Origin: an uncultured Clostridia bacterium
GTDB taxonomy: Bacteria; Bacillota; Clostridia; TANB77; CAG-508
Direction: 5' to 3'
NCBI GenBank assembly: GCA_946415375.1
Contig: CAMKSF010000009.1
Location: 1 to 56,506 of the forward strand
Length of the DNA: 56,506 nt
Positions 46,466-54,491 of the stretch are shown in pieces. The position numbers and the translations under genes are program-made. The notes under the pieces were generated by a model. The model made no database searches. It was not told the DNA's origin and was given only the letters and a program-made list of their open reading frames with translations. Numbering within the stretch: position 1 is the first letter of the stretch; each line of letters starts with the position of its first letter.

Positions 46466-46611
46466 TTTCAGAGATTAGATAAATTTACATAAATATGAAA
46501 ACAACCCAAATTGTTTGCATTTTGTTTGCAAATTGTTTTCATAGAAGTAAATAAAAACTCTGAAACTATCTAAAATAAAGACTTTGCAGGTTGCAAACAA
46601 ACTGAAAACAA
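46466..46611. other. Putative att region with recombinase arm sites
   Basis: Between secA and the integrase there is an array of 9-base repeats. TTGTTTGCA at 46511 and 46522 and TTGTTTTCA at 46533 have an exact 11-base period. Reverse copies are TGAAAACAA at 46496, TGCAAACAA at 46592 and TGAAAACAA at 46603 (again 11 apart). TTTCAGAG (46466-46473) and CTCTGAAA (46558-46565) form an inverted pair around part of the array. This resembles arm-type binding sites of tyrosine recombinases, and the position right after secA fits the left end of the element. Confidence 0.55.
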
Positions 46612-46615
46612 ATAT

Positions 46616-46647
46616 AAAAAGTGTTATCATTCGTGGTAACACTTTTT
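46616..46647 (+). terminator. UUCG-capped hairpin before the integrase
   Basis: A 14-bp stem with one G-U (46616-46629 with 46634-46647) closed by a TTCG tetraloop, ending in a T-run. It could stop readthrough from secA or attenuate the integrase. Confidence 0.75.
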
Positions 46648-46681
46648 TGTTTACCTTCGTGGAAGGAGGTATAAATGTAAA

Positions 46682-47953
46682 ATGTCGAATGTAACAATTC
46701 AAAAAAGAGGCAAATACTATCAATATAAGTTTGAAACTGCCAAGATTGATGGTAAAAGAAAATTTGCAAGTAAGTCTGGTTTTAGGACTAAGACTGAAGC
46801 AGAAAAGGAGGGAATAAAAGCTTTTAATGAATATATGAATACTGGTCATGATTTTACACCAAGCGATATGAGTTATTCGGATTTATTAGATTATTGGTTA
46901 GAAAAACATTGTCATATTAATCTCAAATATCACACCATAGAAGCATATAGTAGCATTGCAAAAAATCATATAAAACCTAATATTGGTCATTATAAAATTT
47001 CTCAAATAACTAGAAGTACATTACAAGATTTTATAAACAAAATGTATGTAGATAAATCTTTCAGCAAAAACTTTCTTAACAATATAAAGAAAGTAATCAA
47101 AGGCTCATTTACTTTTGCTTATGAGAATGATTTTATAAAAGTAAATCCAGCTATTGGAATTAAATTACCTAAATATGATATTCCTCCAGAAGATCCTGCA
47201 CATATTTTAACAAATGAAGAAATTAACTTAATACTTAATAGGTTTAAGAATAATCATTGTGTATATTATGCATTCTTAACTGCATATTGCACAGGACTTC
47301 GTATTGCAGAAGTATTTGCACTTACTTGGAATGATATAGATTTTAGAAATAAAACTATCTCAGTAAATAAAAACATACTAAAAAAGAATCAAGTTGGTGC
47401 AACAAAGAAAAGACACATAAGTGGGAACTCAACAACAGTATGGTATTTTGGAACTTGCAAGACTCAAACAAGTTATAGAACTATTACTATTGGAGAAACT
47501 TTATTAAATGCTTTAAAAGAGTATAAAAGAGAACAAGTAGAAAATAAAAAGAATTATGGAGATGCATATATGAAACATTATAAGAAAAGCGTTATAAATC
47601 CATATAATAATAAGCAAGAAATAAAAATATTAAATGCTTATGCAGAAATACCAATACATTTAGATGAAGTGGATTTTGTATTTGTAAAGAAAAATGGTGT
47701 ATATGAAGGTACAGATAGCTGTAAATACCCATTTAAAGTTATACATTATGAATTAGGTATTCCTTGTAGATTTCATGATTTTAGAGATACACACGCAACA
47801 AAGTTAATAGAATCTGGAGCAGATATTAAGGCTGTTTCAAAAAGATTAGGACATAGAAATATTGATTTTACTTATAACATATATGTAAGAGTAACACAAA
47901 AAATGGAAAATGAAACAGCTGATAAATTTGAAGAAATATGTAGTAGTTTATAG
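46682..47953 (+). CDS. Tyrosine recombinase/integrase
   Basis: Site-specific recombinase that inserts and excises the element. 423 residues: N-terminal arm-binding AP2-like domain (about 1-55), SAM-like core-binding domain (about 60-165) and catalytic domain with R207 (TGLRIAEVFALTW), H365 and R368 (HDFRDTHATKLIESG), H391 (RLGHRN) and the nucleophile Y401 (YNIYVRV). The N-terminal domain is consistent with the repeat array upstream. An ATG-TAA pair sits between the ribosome site AAGGAGG and the start codon. Resembles Tn916-like and prophage integrases of Firmicutes. Confidence 0.95.
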   Translation: MSNVTIQKRGKYYQYKFETAKIDGKRKFASKSGFRTKTEAEKEGIKAFNEYMNTGHDFTPSDMSYSDLLDYWLEKHCHINLKYHTIEAYSSIAKNHIKPNIGHYKISQITRSTLQDFINKMYVDKSFSKNFLNNIKKVIKGSFTFAYENDFIKVNPAIGIKLPKYDIPPEDPAHILTNEEINLILNRFKNNHCVYYAFLTAYCTGLRIAEVFALTWNDIDFRNKTISVNKNILKKNQVGATKKRHISGNSTTVWYFGTCKTQTSYRTITIGETLLNALKEYKREQVENKKNYGDAYMKHYKKSVINPYNNKQEIKILNAYAEIPIHLDEVDFVFVKKNGVYEGTDSCKYPFKVIHYELGIPCRFHDFRDTHATKLIESGADIKAVSKRLGHRNIDFTYNIYVRVTQKMENETADKFEEICSSL

Positions 47954-47965
47954 GAGGATAAAAAT

Positions 47966-48355
47966 ATGAATAATAAATTAAAAGATACAATTATAGATGA
48001 GAAAACAGGAATAGAATACCATTTAGAAGGAGATTACTATATGCCTAATCTAACTTTACCAAAACAAGAAAAAATCATTCTTAATAAATATGGAAGAATG
48101 AGATTAAACTATTTGAAAGAACATAAAAAAGCTGAATATTCAATTATGTTATTAGATGGTACATTAAATGCACATTTGAAAGAAATTCAAGGAACAGCTC
48201 AAAATAGAATTGAACAGATAATAAACAAACTAGAAGCAGAAAGCGATTTAACTGAAGAAATGAAAGATACAGATATTCTTTATTGGGTTGGCACAATGAA
48301 TGCTATTAAGAATCAAGCTGAAGAGATAGTGTTTAACGAATTAATATATGTGTAG
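47966..48355 (+). CDS. tnpV: TnpV-family transposon protein
   Basis: A 129-residue protein of the TnpV family, named from Tn4451-like mobilizable transposons of clostridia. Matching stretches: YHLEGDYYMPNLTLP, KYGRMRLNYLKEHKKAEYS, WVGTMNAIKNQAEEIVFNEL. Its exact role in transposition is unknown. Twelve bases after the integrase with AGGAGG, so co-expressed. It supports the call of a mobile element. Confidence 0.85.
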   Translation: MNNKLKDTIIDEKTGIEYHLEGDYYMPNLTLPKQEKIILNKYGRMRLNYLKEHKKAEYSIMLLDGTLNAHLKEIQGTAQNRIEQIINKLEAESDLTEEMKDTDILYWVGTMNAIKNQAEEIVFNELIYV

Positions 48356-48367
48356 GAGGAATGTAAT

Positions 48368-48649
48368 ATGAATAATTTAAGAGAAGTAAAAGATGATTTA
48401 TTAAAAGAATGTATTGAATATAGAGAAGAAACAATATTTGCAATTATGAATGAAGAAGATAAAAAACATGAAATAAGATATGATGAAATAACTGAAAAAA
48501 TATTAAAAAATGTTCCTAAACAAAATCAAAAATATGTAAGGCAACAATTAGATGTACTTGATAGAAAGTATATGGAATATTTAGATTATTGGTGTGAGAA
48601 ATATTATAGAAATGGTTTTGTAGATGTAATTGAATTGTTTAGAATGTAA
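48368..48649 (+). CDS. Small acidic helical protein of the mobile element
   Basis: A 93-residue, Glu/Lys/Tyr-rich protein, probably all helical (LLKECIEYREETIFAIM, VRQQLDVLDRKYMEYL, YWCEKYYRNGFVDVIELF). The ending resembles small DUF6809-type proteins found on clostridial mobile elements, but this is a weak match. Third gene of the integrase operon, with AGGAGG 12 bases after tnpV, and followed by a terminator. Confidence 0.7.
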   Translation: MNNLREVKDDLLKECIEYREETIFAIMNEEDKKHEIRYDEITEKILKNVPKQNQKYVRQQLDVLDRKYMEYLDYWCEKYYRNGFVDVIELFRM

Positions 48650-48651
48650 AA

Positions 48652-48700
48652 TAATGAGCTGTATTGAATAAATATTCTTTACAGCTTATATTTTTTGTTA
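48652..48700 (+). terminator. Terminator of the integrase operon
   Basis: AGCTGTA pairs with TACAGCT around an inner GAATA/TATTC stem, followed by a T-run. Confidence 0.7.
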
Positions 48701-48705
48701 ATTTA

Positions 48706-48734
48706 TTGTAAAAAAATCATAAGATTGATATAAT
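48706..48734 (+). promoter_or_regulatory. Promoter of the cargo membrane gene
   Basis: TTGTAA, 17-base spacer, consensus TATAAT. Confidence 0.7.
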
Positions 48735-48776
48735 AAGGTGCAAGAGAAATAGTAATTTATGGAGATGATGATTTAT

Positions 48777-49157
48777 ATGAAAAAAGTGATATTTATTGTT
48801 ATTGCAATATTAATAATTTTATTTGTTATATGTAATATTATCTTTTTTAATATATTTGGAAACAACAAATATGATTTAAAAAATATTAGTGACAGTCAGA
48901 AGAAAGAAATTATTGAATTATTAAATTGTACAGAAATATCAAATGATATTATACTAAACGAAATGCAAGTTCCAAAATCATATAGAGATATTTACTATCA
49001 AATATATTTTGAAACAAATAACGAAGATATAAAAAAATATATTATATCATCTGATATTTATGGAAGAGATTTAAAAGAACTTAAAAATAATAACTATTGT
49101 TGTGCTATTTATAGAAAAGACGATAAAAGTGTTGAAATATTGGAAGAAATTAGATAA
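48777..49157 (+). CDS. Small membrane-anchored cargo protein
   Basis: A 126-residue protein with one N-terminal membrane segment (about 3-25, KKVIFIVIAILIILFVI) and an outside part with two Cys (NNYCCAIY) near the end. No family recognised. Several in-frame ATGs (48759, 48765, 48768, 48777) are possible starts; 48777 gives the cleanest signal-anchor and is about 12 bases from GGAG. Own promoter upstream. Confidence 0.65.
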   Translation: MKKVIFIVIAILIILFVICNIIFFNIFGNNKYDLKNISDSQKKEIIELLNCTEISNDIILNEMQVPKSYRDIYYQIYFETNNEDIKKYIISSDIYGRDLKELKNNNYCCAIYRKDDKSVEILEEIR

Positions 49158-49230
49158 TGTAAAGCATTAGATAATAAAGAACTTTAAAGATTCCCAAATA
49201 AAAAATATATAGTTGTAAAGGATTGATTGT

Positions 49231-50493
49231 ATGAAAAATAAAAAAATAGCATTAATCATATTACTTATTATATTAGTGATTATAGGTTTTAAATATAAGG
49301 ATTTTAATTTAATATTTGCTACCGAAAAAGAAAAGAATGAAATCAAAGAAAGTATTTATATTAACACTGATGTAAGATCTTTTAAGCCATTATCATATAC
49401 CGAAAGTATGTTAGGATTTAATGGAGATAATGCCAAAATATTAGTATTTGATATTTCTAAAGATGATTATGAAAGTAATAACTTGCATTATTCTGACGAA
49501 AGTATTGGAGCATTAGCATATGGTACTAATAAAGAAGATATGGGAGATTATTACAAATGCAAAATCAAATTAGATAATGTTGATACTGCAAAAGATTATG
49601 AAAATTTAAGACCTTTCAGTATAGTTAATCTTATTTTAGAATCATTATACATAATTTGCATAGTTATAATATTAGTAAATATTTTTATGAATGTAAAAAA
49701 GTCAAAAATAGTTGTAATTGTTGCAACATCAATTATTGTTTTGCTATTTTCATGCTTTTTTTACAGCAACTATACCAGATATATTAAGAATAGAGAATTA
49801 GACAATTCATCAAATGATTATAGTTTTTTAAAAGCAAAGCAATCGCAAGAAGTTCATAATATAGATGAAGAAAAAAAAGACCAATCTAATATAAATAACA
49901 AATCACAGGATATTACTCAAAAAATATTATCTAATCAAGTTGTACATTTAGGAATAATTAATAATATAGATGATAAATATATCTATTATTCAGATAGTGA
50001 TTCCAAAAATTTCTATTTTGAGAAAGAACTATTCTCATATATAAACGGACGAATATGCAAAAATATGACTTTATCAGATGTAAAAGTTGGAGATTATATA
50101 CATCCTTTTGAAAAACAAATTCTAGTTTATAGAAACCTATCAGGAGAAGAATTAAATCAAGAGCTATTATATAATTTAACACTAACGGAAGACGAGAGAA
50201 TTTATAGTGTTAATTCAATTAGTATAGAAGAAATAAATATTGAAAACGGAAATACTGCAATTGTTAAAATAAGCTATGGAGATATTATAGGAGATGATTT
50301 AACTAATGAAAGATTTAGCACATTAGTTGAATTTAATTCTAATACTAAATATTATAGTAAAGGAAATAATATAAATAGTGTTAATGACTTGGAAATAGCA
50401 AAAGGAAATATTAATAGTATTCTTTTAAAGAAAGATTCTATAAATAAGAAAAGCCCAGCTATTGTATTAGAATTTGAGAGCACAGACAATTAG
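49231..50493 (+). CDS. Unknown multi-domain membrane protein (cargo)
   Basis: A 420-residue protein with no recognised family. Membrane segment about 5-22, an outside domain of about 110 residues (SFKPLSYTESMLGFNGDNAK), two more membrane segments (about 132-152 and 158-178), then a charged linker and a C-terminal domain of about 200 residues with beta-rich repeats (VVHLGIINNIDDKYIYYSDS, VKVGDYIHPFEKQILVY). The last part looks like a small OB- or SH3-like fold. Membership of the mobile element is from position. Ribosome site weak. Confidence 0.7.
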   Translation: MKNKKIALIILLIILVIIGFKYKDFNLIFATEKEKNEIKESIYINTDVRSFKPLSYTESMLGFNGDNAKILVFDISKDDYESNNLHYSDESIGALAYGTNKEDMGDYYKCKIKLDNVDTAKDYENLRPFSIVNLILESLYIICIVIILVNIFMNVKKSKIVVIVATSIIVLLFSCFFYSNYTRYIKNRELDNSSNDYSFLKAKQSQEVHNIDEEKKDQSNINNKSQDITQKILSNQVVHLGIINNIDDKYIYYSDSDSKNFYFEKELFSYINGRICKNMTLSDVKVGDYIHPFEKQILVYRNLSGEELNQELLYNLTLTEDERIYSVNSISIEEINIENGNTAIVKISYGDIIGDDLTNERFSTLVEFNSNTKYYSKGNNINSVNDLEIAKGNINSILLKKDSINKKSPAIVLEFESTDN

Positions 50494-50552
50494 AATATAA
50501 AATAAATGAAAACAAGAAATAGTAATTTTGTGTTATGATTGGAGGAATAAAA

Positions 50553-51251
50553 ATGGCAGATATAAGTGTGTTTGGAGATTCTGTTTTGAAAGGCGTTATT
50601 TATGAAAATAACACATATAAAGTATCAAAAAACAGATTTTCAAATATATGTGAAGATATATTAGGTATATCAATAGAAAATAAAGCGAAATTTGGTAGTA
50701 CAATAAATATTGGAAAGAATATAATATCTAAAAATATTGACTTAATTAAAGAAACAAATAGTAAATATGTTGTAATGGAATTTGGAGGAAATGATTGTGA
50801 TTATAATTGGGTAGAAATATCAAAAAATCCTGATAAGCAACATGTACCTAAAAGCACAATAAAGGAATTTATTGAAGTATATTCAAATCTTATTGAAGAA
50901 TTAAAAGAACTTGGGAAACAACCTGTATTGTTATCATTACCACCAATAGATTCGATTAAATACTTTAACTATATAAGCAGAAAATTAAATGCAGATAATA
51001 TATTAAAATGGATGGAAGGAAATAAGCAATTTCTTACAAATTGGCACGAAAGATATAACATAGAAGTATTTAAGTTGGCAATAAATAATGATATTCCAAT
51101 AATAGATATAACATCAAAATTTTTGGAAATAAAAAATTATTCAAGATTACTATGTGATGATGGAATACACCCAAATGAAGAAGGACATACAATTATTGCT
51201 GAAGCGATAAAGGAACATATAGAAAAAAGAAAAATAGAATTGGTAGGTTAA
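50553..51251 (+). CDS. SGNH/GDSL-family hydrolase
   Basis: A cytoplasmic esterase or lipase-like hydrolase of 232 residues. Catalytic serine S10 in VFGDSVLKG, block II Gly (KFGSTIN), block III N80 (FGGNDCD), and block V D203 and H206 (DGIHPNEEGH). No signal peptide. Substrate unknown; relatives remove acyl groups from sugars or lipids. The start at 50553 follows GGAGG; the ATG at 50535 overlaps that site. The next gene follows 29 bases later. Confidence 0.88.
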   Translation: MADISVFGDSVLKGVIYENNTYKVSKNRFSNICEDILGISIENKAKFGSTINIGKNIISKNIDLIKETNSKYVVMEFGGNDCDYNWVEISKNPDKQHVPKSTIKEFIEVYSNLIEELKELGKQPVLLSLPPIDSIKYFNYISRKLNADNILKWMEGNKQFLTNWHERYNIEVFKLAINNDIPIIDITSKFLEIKNYSRLLCDDGIHPNEEGHTIIAEAIKEHIEKRKIELVG

Positions 51252-51255
51252 TGAT

Positions 51256-51265
51256 AAATTACAAT
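51256..51265 (+). repeat. AAATTACAAT motif, copy 1
   Basis: Four bases after the stop of the SGNH gene; part of a longer TAAATTACAATTTGA. The same decamer follows three other cargo genes (51893, 53374, 56374), always 2-6 bases after a stop codon. Confidence 0.5.
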
Positions 51266-51280
51266 TTGAAAGGATAAAAT

Positions 51281-51886
51281 ATGATTCAACTATTAAAATA
51301 TGGAAATACTAATTGTTACTATATAGAAGGAAAAAAGGGTAGCATATTAGTTGATACAGATTGGGCGGGAACACTACAAGCCTTTTATAAAAAGATTAAA
51401 GAATTAAATATAACAAAAATGGATTATCTTTTAATAACACATTTTCATCCTGACCACATAGGAATAGCACAAAATATAATTGATATGGGAACAAAATTAT
51501 TGTTAATAGATGTTCAAAAAGATTATATACATTGTTCAAATAAAATATTTGAAAAAGATAAAAATATAAGTTTTAAGCCTATAAATACAGAGCCTATAAT
51601 TATATCTTGTGAACAAAGTAGAGAGTTTTTGAATGGGTTAGGGATAGATGGAGAAATAATATATACACCAGGACATAGCGAAGATAGTATTTCTTTAATT
51701 CTAGATAATGGAAGTGCTTTCGTTGGAGATTTATACGATTTAAAATCAGCAATAACATTTAATGATAAAAAGATAAATAATAGTTGGAATAAAATATTAA
51801 GCCATAATATATCTAAAATATATTATGGACATCACGAACAGACTATTAGCAATATTAAAAAAATTGAAGATACAATAAACAATTAG
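51281..51886 (+). CDS. Metallo-beta-lactamase-fold hydrolase
   Basis: A 201-residue metal-dependent hydrolase of the glyoxalase II-like group. Metal ligands H54, H56, D58 and H59 (THFHPDHIG), the later His in YTPGHSEDSISL, Asp in FVGDLYD, and His in YYGHHEQT. The compact length fits small cytoplasmic hydrolases acting on thioesters or phosphoesters; the substrate is unknown. It is not a resistance enzyme by any visible feature. Ribosome site GAAAGGA. Confidence 0.88.
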   Translation: MIQLLKYGNTNCYYIEGKKGSILVDTDWAGTLQAFYKKIKELNITKMDYLLITHFHPDHIGIAQNIIDMGTKLLLIDVQKDYIHCSNKIFEKDKNISFKPINTEPIIISCEQSREFLNGLGIDGEIIYTPGHSEDSISLILDNGSAFVGDLYDLKSAITFNDKKINNSWNKILSHNISKIYYGHHEQTISNIKKIEDTINN

Positions 51887-51892
51887 TGCAAT

Positions 51893-51902
51893 AAATTACA
51901 AT
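51893..51902 (+). repeat. AAATTACAAT motif, copy 2
   Basis: Six bases after the stop of the metallo-hydrolase; the wider match to copy 1 is ATAAATTACAATTT. Confidence 0.5.
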
Positions 51903-51985
51903 TTTGTAGTTTGAAAGATTTATAGTAATTTGTCATTTAGCAAGATGTTCGTAACATAAGTACTTTTCTGAACGAGGTAATAAAT

Positions 51986-52025
51986 AAAAAGTGATAGAAA
52001 TTTTAAGAATTCTATTGCTTTTTTT
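51986..52025 (+). terminator. Terminator before the AbrB gene
   Basis: A 14-bp stem with two wobble pairs (51986-51999 with 52010-52023) and a seven-T run. The T-run overlaps the next promoter's -35 box. Confidence 0.7.
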
Positions 52026-52067
52026 ATTCCAACAAAGTATAATAAGTATGAAAAGTATAACAAGTAT
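52015..52067 (+). promoter_or_regulatory. AbrB gene promoter with paired direct repeats
   Basis: TTGCTT at 52015, 17-base spacer, TATAAT at 52038. Two 16-base direct repeats AAAGTATAAYAAGTAT at 52034-52049 and 52052-52067 (one mismatch, 18-base period) cover the -10 box and the start region, the classic place for an autorepressor. Confidence 0.65.
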
Positions 52068-52085
52068 AAATTAAGGAGGATAAAA

Positions 52086-52289
52086 ATGGATAGAGATAAG
52101 TTTGTAGGAATAAGCAAAGTAGGAGAAAAAGGACAAATAGTAATTCCAAAAGAAGCAAGAGATATGTTTGATATAAAATCTGGAGATTCTATTATTGTAC
52201 TTTGTGATAAAAAGCAAGGAATTGCACTTATTAAATCTGATATAATAGAAGATTTATCAGATAAAGTATTTCAAAAAGGGGATAAGTAA
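52086..52289 (+). CDS. AbrB/SpoVT-family regulator
   Basis: A 67-residue swapped-hairpin DNA-binding protein: VGISKVGEKGQIVIPKEARD (the AbrB signature), then FDIKSGDSIIVLCDKKQGIA. Such small proteins act as dimeric or tetrameric repressors. Two bases separate it from the acyltransferase start, so it likely controls itself and that gene. AAGGAGG ribosome site. An antitoxin role is an alternative, but the partner here is a membrane enzyme, not a toxin. Confidence 0.9.
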   Translation: MDRDKFVGISKVGEKGQIVIPKEARDMFDIKSGDSIIVLCDKKQGIALIKSDIIEDLSDKVFQKGDK

Positions 52290-52291
52290 AA

Positions 52292-53371
52292 ATGGAGAAA
52301 AGAAAGCATTATTTAGACAATATAAGATGGATTACATTATGTTTTGTAATTATATATCATATATTTTATATATTTAATTCAAGTGGTGTAGTTTCAAATA
52401 TAGGTGTAACAGGCATTAAAGAATTAGATAGTATATGTGTTTTTATCTACCCATGGATTATGTGTTTATTATTTGTTGTATCAGGAGTATCTACTAATTA
52501 TTCGTTAAAAAGCAAAACAAATAAAGAATTTATAAAAGATAGAGCAAAAAGAATATTAGTTCCAAGTTTAATAGGAATATTTGTTTATGGGTGGATAAGT
52601 GGATGGACAACAAATTACTATGGCGATATATTTGCAGGAAATGGAAGTATGATTCCAGTTCCAATTAAATACATAATATTCTCTTTAATTGGTATTGGTC
52701 CACTTTGGTATGCACATGTATTGTTTATAGCATCTTTGCTTATTGTTTTAGTTAGAAAAATTGATAAAAATAAAAAACTAGATATTTTGTTTAGTAAAAT
52801 TAATTTACCTTTATTGTTTTCATTGGTATTATTAGTATGGGGATCATCATTTATACTAAATACTCCAGTCGTAACTGTATATAGATTTGGAATATATTTG
52901 CTTATGTTTTTATTAGGATATTACATATTTTCAGATGATGAGATTATAGAAAAATTAGAAAAAATTTCAATACAAATGGGAATTATTACATTTATTATTG
53001 GAATTACATTTACAATTGTAAATTATGGTGCTAATTTTGGCTCAAATGAGTTTCTAACTAACATATTTACTAATATTTATATATGGTTTGTAATTCTTTC
53101 AGCATTTGGACTTGCAAAGAAATTTTTGGATTTTGAAAATAAATTTACAAAGTATATGAATAAAAACAACTTTAGTTTTTATGTGTTACATTATACTATA
53201 CAAATTATTATAGCATTTGTTTTAGTAGAATATTTTAAATTTAGTCATTTCTTGTTTAATTATATAATTTTATTTATAGGTACAATAATTATATTACCAA
53301 TAGTTACAGAAATCTTAAAAAGAATACCAATAGCAAATAAATTATTACTTGGAGTTAGTAAAAGGAAATAG
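52292..53371 (+). CDS. Membrane acyltransferase (acyltransferase_3 family)
   Basis: An integral membrane enzyme of 359 residues with about ten membrane segments that moves acyl groups onto sugars or other surface molecules. N-terminal RKHYLDNIRWITLCFVIIYH holds the expected His; a conserved Arg lies in DRAKRILVPSLIG, and GPLWYAHVLFIASLL is typical. The C-terminal HYTIQIIIAF is also family-like. Substrate unknown. Follows the AbrB gene by two bases. Confidence 0.9.
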   Translation: MEKRKHYLDNIRWITLCFVIIYHIFYIFNSSGVVSNIGVTGIKELDSICVFIYPWIMCLLFVVSGVSTNYSLKSKTNKEFIKDRAKRILVPSLIGIFVYGWISGWTTNYYGDIFAGNGSMIPVPIKYIIFSLIGIGPLWYAHVLFIASLLIVLVRKIDKNKKLDILFSKINLPLLFSLVLLVWGSSFILNTPVVTVYRFGIYLLMFLLGYYIFSDDEIIEKLEKISIQMGIITFIIGITFTIVNYGANFGSNEFLTNIFTNIYIWFVILSAFGLAKKFLDFENKFTKYMNKNNFSFYVLHYTIQIIIAFVLVEYFKFSHFLFNYIILFIGTIIILPIVTEILKRIPIANKLLLGVSKRK

Positions 53372-53373
53372 AC

Positions 53374-53383
53374 AAATTACAAT
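53374..53383 (+). repeat. AAATTACAAT motif, copy 3
   Basis: Two bases after the acyltransferase stop. The flanks match the other copies less well (ACAAATTACAATAAG). Confidence 0.45.
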
Positions 53384-53387
53384 AAGT

Positions 53388-53424
53388 AAAGCTGGATAAT
53401 AAGTTGATATTATTCGGCTTTTAT
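53388..53424 (+). terminator. Terminator after the acyltransferase
   Basis: AAAGCTGGATAATA (53388-53401) pairs with TATTATTCGGCTTT (53408-53421), with G-U pairs, then a T-run. Confidence 0.8.
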
Positions 53425-53508
53425 TGTATAATTGTAACAACAGATAGTAAGTTATCGCTCGGATAAAAAAATTTTTTTCTACTAAAAACAATAAAATACA
53501 ATAAAACT

Positions 53509-53573
53509 TACTTTTAAGAAAGTATCTTACAAAAAAGTGCGTTCTTCCATTTTTAATAGAACCGATATATAAT
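53509..53573 (+). promoter_or_regulatory. Promoter with probable HxlR operator
   Basis: TACTTTTAAGAAAGTA (53509-53524) is a 6-bp inverted repeat, followed by CTTACAAAAAAGTGCG, a context often seen upstream of HxlR-controlled genes in Firmicutes (from memory). A -10 TATAAT lies at 53568 with a weak TTCCAT -35. The HxlR gene downstream is the likely regulator. Confidence 0.55.
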
Positions 53574-53611
53574 AAGGTTGTTCAAAAAAATAAAATATAT
53601 GGAGGTTAAAA

Positions 53612-54400
53612 ATGGATAGTAAAAGAATTGATTTAAAAAAGAGTTTTGTTCAAGTTTATGACTTTGGAGAAATAAAATTACACGCATATCAAACAAGCGA
53701 TGTAATGGCTGATGAATGTTTTATTTTAGAAAATGATAGTGAAGTTTTTTTATTAGAATTTCCCTCTTTCTATGAAGATATGGAAGAATTTAAAAATTAT
53801 ATTTTAGGTTTGAATAAAAAAGTTATTGCAAAAGTATTTTCAAATCACCCAAGTGGAGGAAATGAATTTAAAGATGTTAAATCTTACGCTTCAAGAGGAA
53901 CTATAAAATCAATGCAAGAAGGAGAAATATTCCATATTGTAGAAGGGTTTAAAACTGCTTTTAATGGTAGCTTTGCAAGTGAATTTCACGAAATTACAGA
54001 TATATTAGAAGAATCAAAAGTAAAAATTGATGGATTTGATTTAGAAATAACATATCACGATGAAGATGTTGAAATTGTATTTCCACAAATAAATAGTGTA
54101 TATACTCATATGTTAGGACACGAATGTCATTCAATTTTACCAAGCAAAGAAGCAATAGATGGATTTATTCATCAATTAGAAGGATATTTAGAAAAAGGAT
54201 ATGAACTTATTTTAACAAGTCATCATACACCAGAGAATTTAGAAGATGTAAAAACTAAAATTGATTATTTAAAAAATGTAAAACAAATTGCTAATGAATC
54301 TAACACAAAAGAAGAATTTATCAAAAATGTAAAAGAAAAATATAGTGATTATAAATGTGAAAATTATTTAGAAATGACAGCAAATAGCCTATTTGCATAA
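53612..54400 (+). CDS. Metallo-beta-lactamase-like protein lacking the usual metal motif
   Basis: A 262-residue protein with a metallo-beta-lactamase-like layout: ADECFILENDSEVFLLEFPS, VIAKVFSNHPSGGNEFKD in place of HxHxDH, THMLGHECHSILPSKE and LILTSHHTPEN. The HxHxDH ligand set is reduced to single His residues, so metal binding may be altered. Function unknown; similar proteins often sit beside HxlR regulators. Ribosome site TGGAGG. Confidence 0.75.
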   Translation: MDSKRIDLKKSFVQVYDFGEIKLHAYQTSDVMADECFILENDSEVFLLEFPSFYEDMEEFKNYILGLNKKVIAKVFSNHPSGGNEFKDVKSYASRGTIKSMQEGEIFHIVEGFKTAFNGSFASEFHEITDILEESKVKIDGFDLEITYHDEDVEIVFPQINSVYTHMLGHECHSILPSKEAIDGFIHQLEGYLEKGYELILTSHHTPENLEDVKTKIDYLKNVKQIANESNTKEEFIKNVKEKYSDYKCENYLEMTANSLFA

Positions 54401-54406
54401 ATCATT

Positions 54407-54424
54407 AGGTGGAATATTCCACCT
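54407..54424 (+). terminator. Palindrome after the MBL-like gene
   Basis: A perfect 18-base palindrome, AGGTGGAATATTCCACCT, followed by a T-rich tract. It may be a short terminator or an operator. Confidence 0.6.
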
Positions 54425-54491
54425 TAATATTTTAAATTTATAACTTTATTTTTGCTAGTTACTTTCTGAAAGGAATATGGGGGAATATAGA

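Noticed and set aside
46496..46611. CRISPR array, because of short regular repeats
   Set aside because: Repeats are 9 bases with 2-base gaps, in both orientations, and there are no cas genes; recombinase arm sites explain them better.
52086..53371. Toxin-antitoxin pair formed by AbrB and its neighbour
   Set aside because: The partner is a ten-segment acyltransferase, not a small toxin.
51281..54400. Antibiotic-resistance beta-lactamases
   Set aside because: Both MBL-fold proteins lack signal peptides and resemble cytoplasmic hydrolases; one lacks the metal motif.
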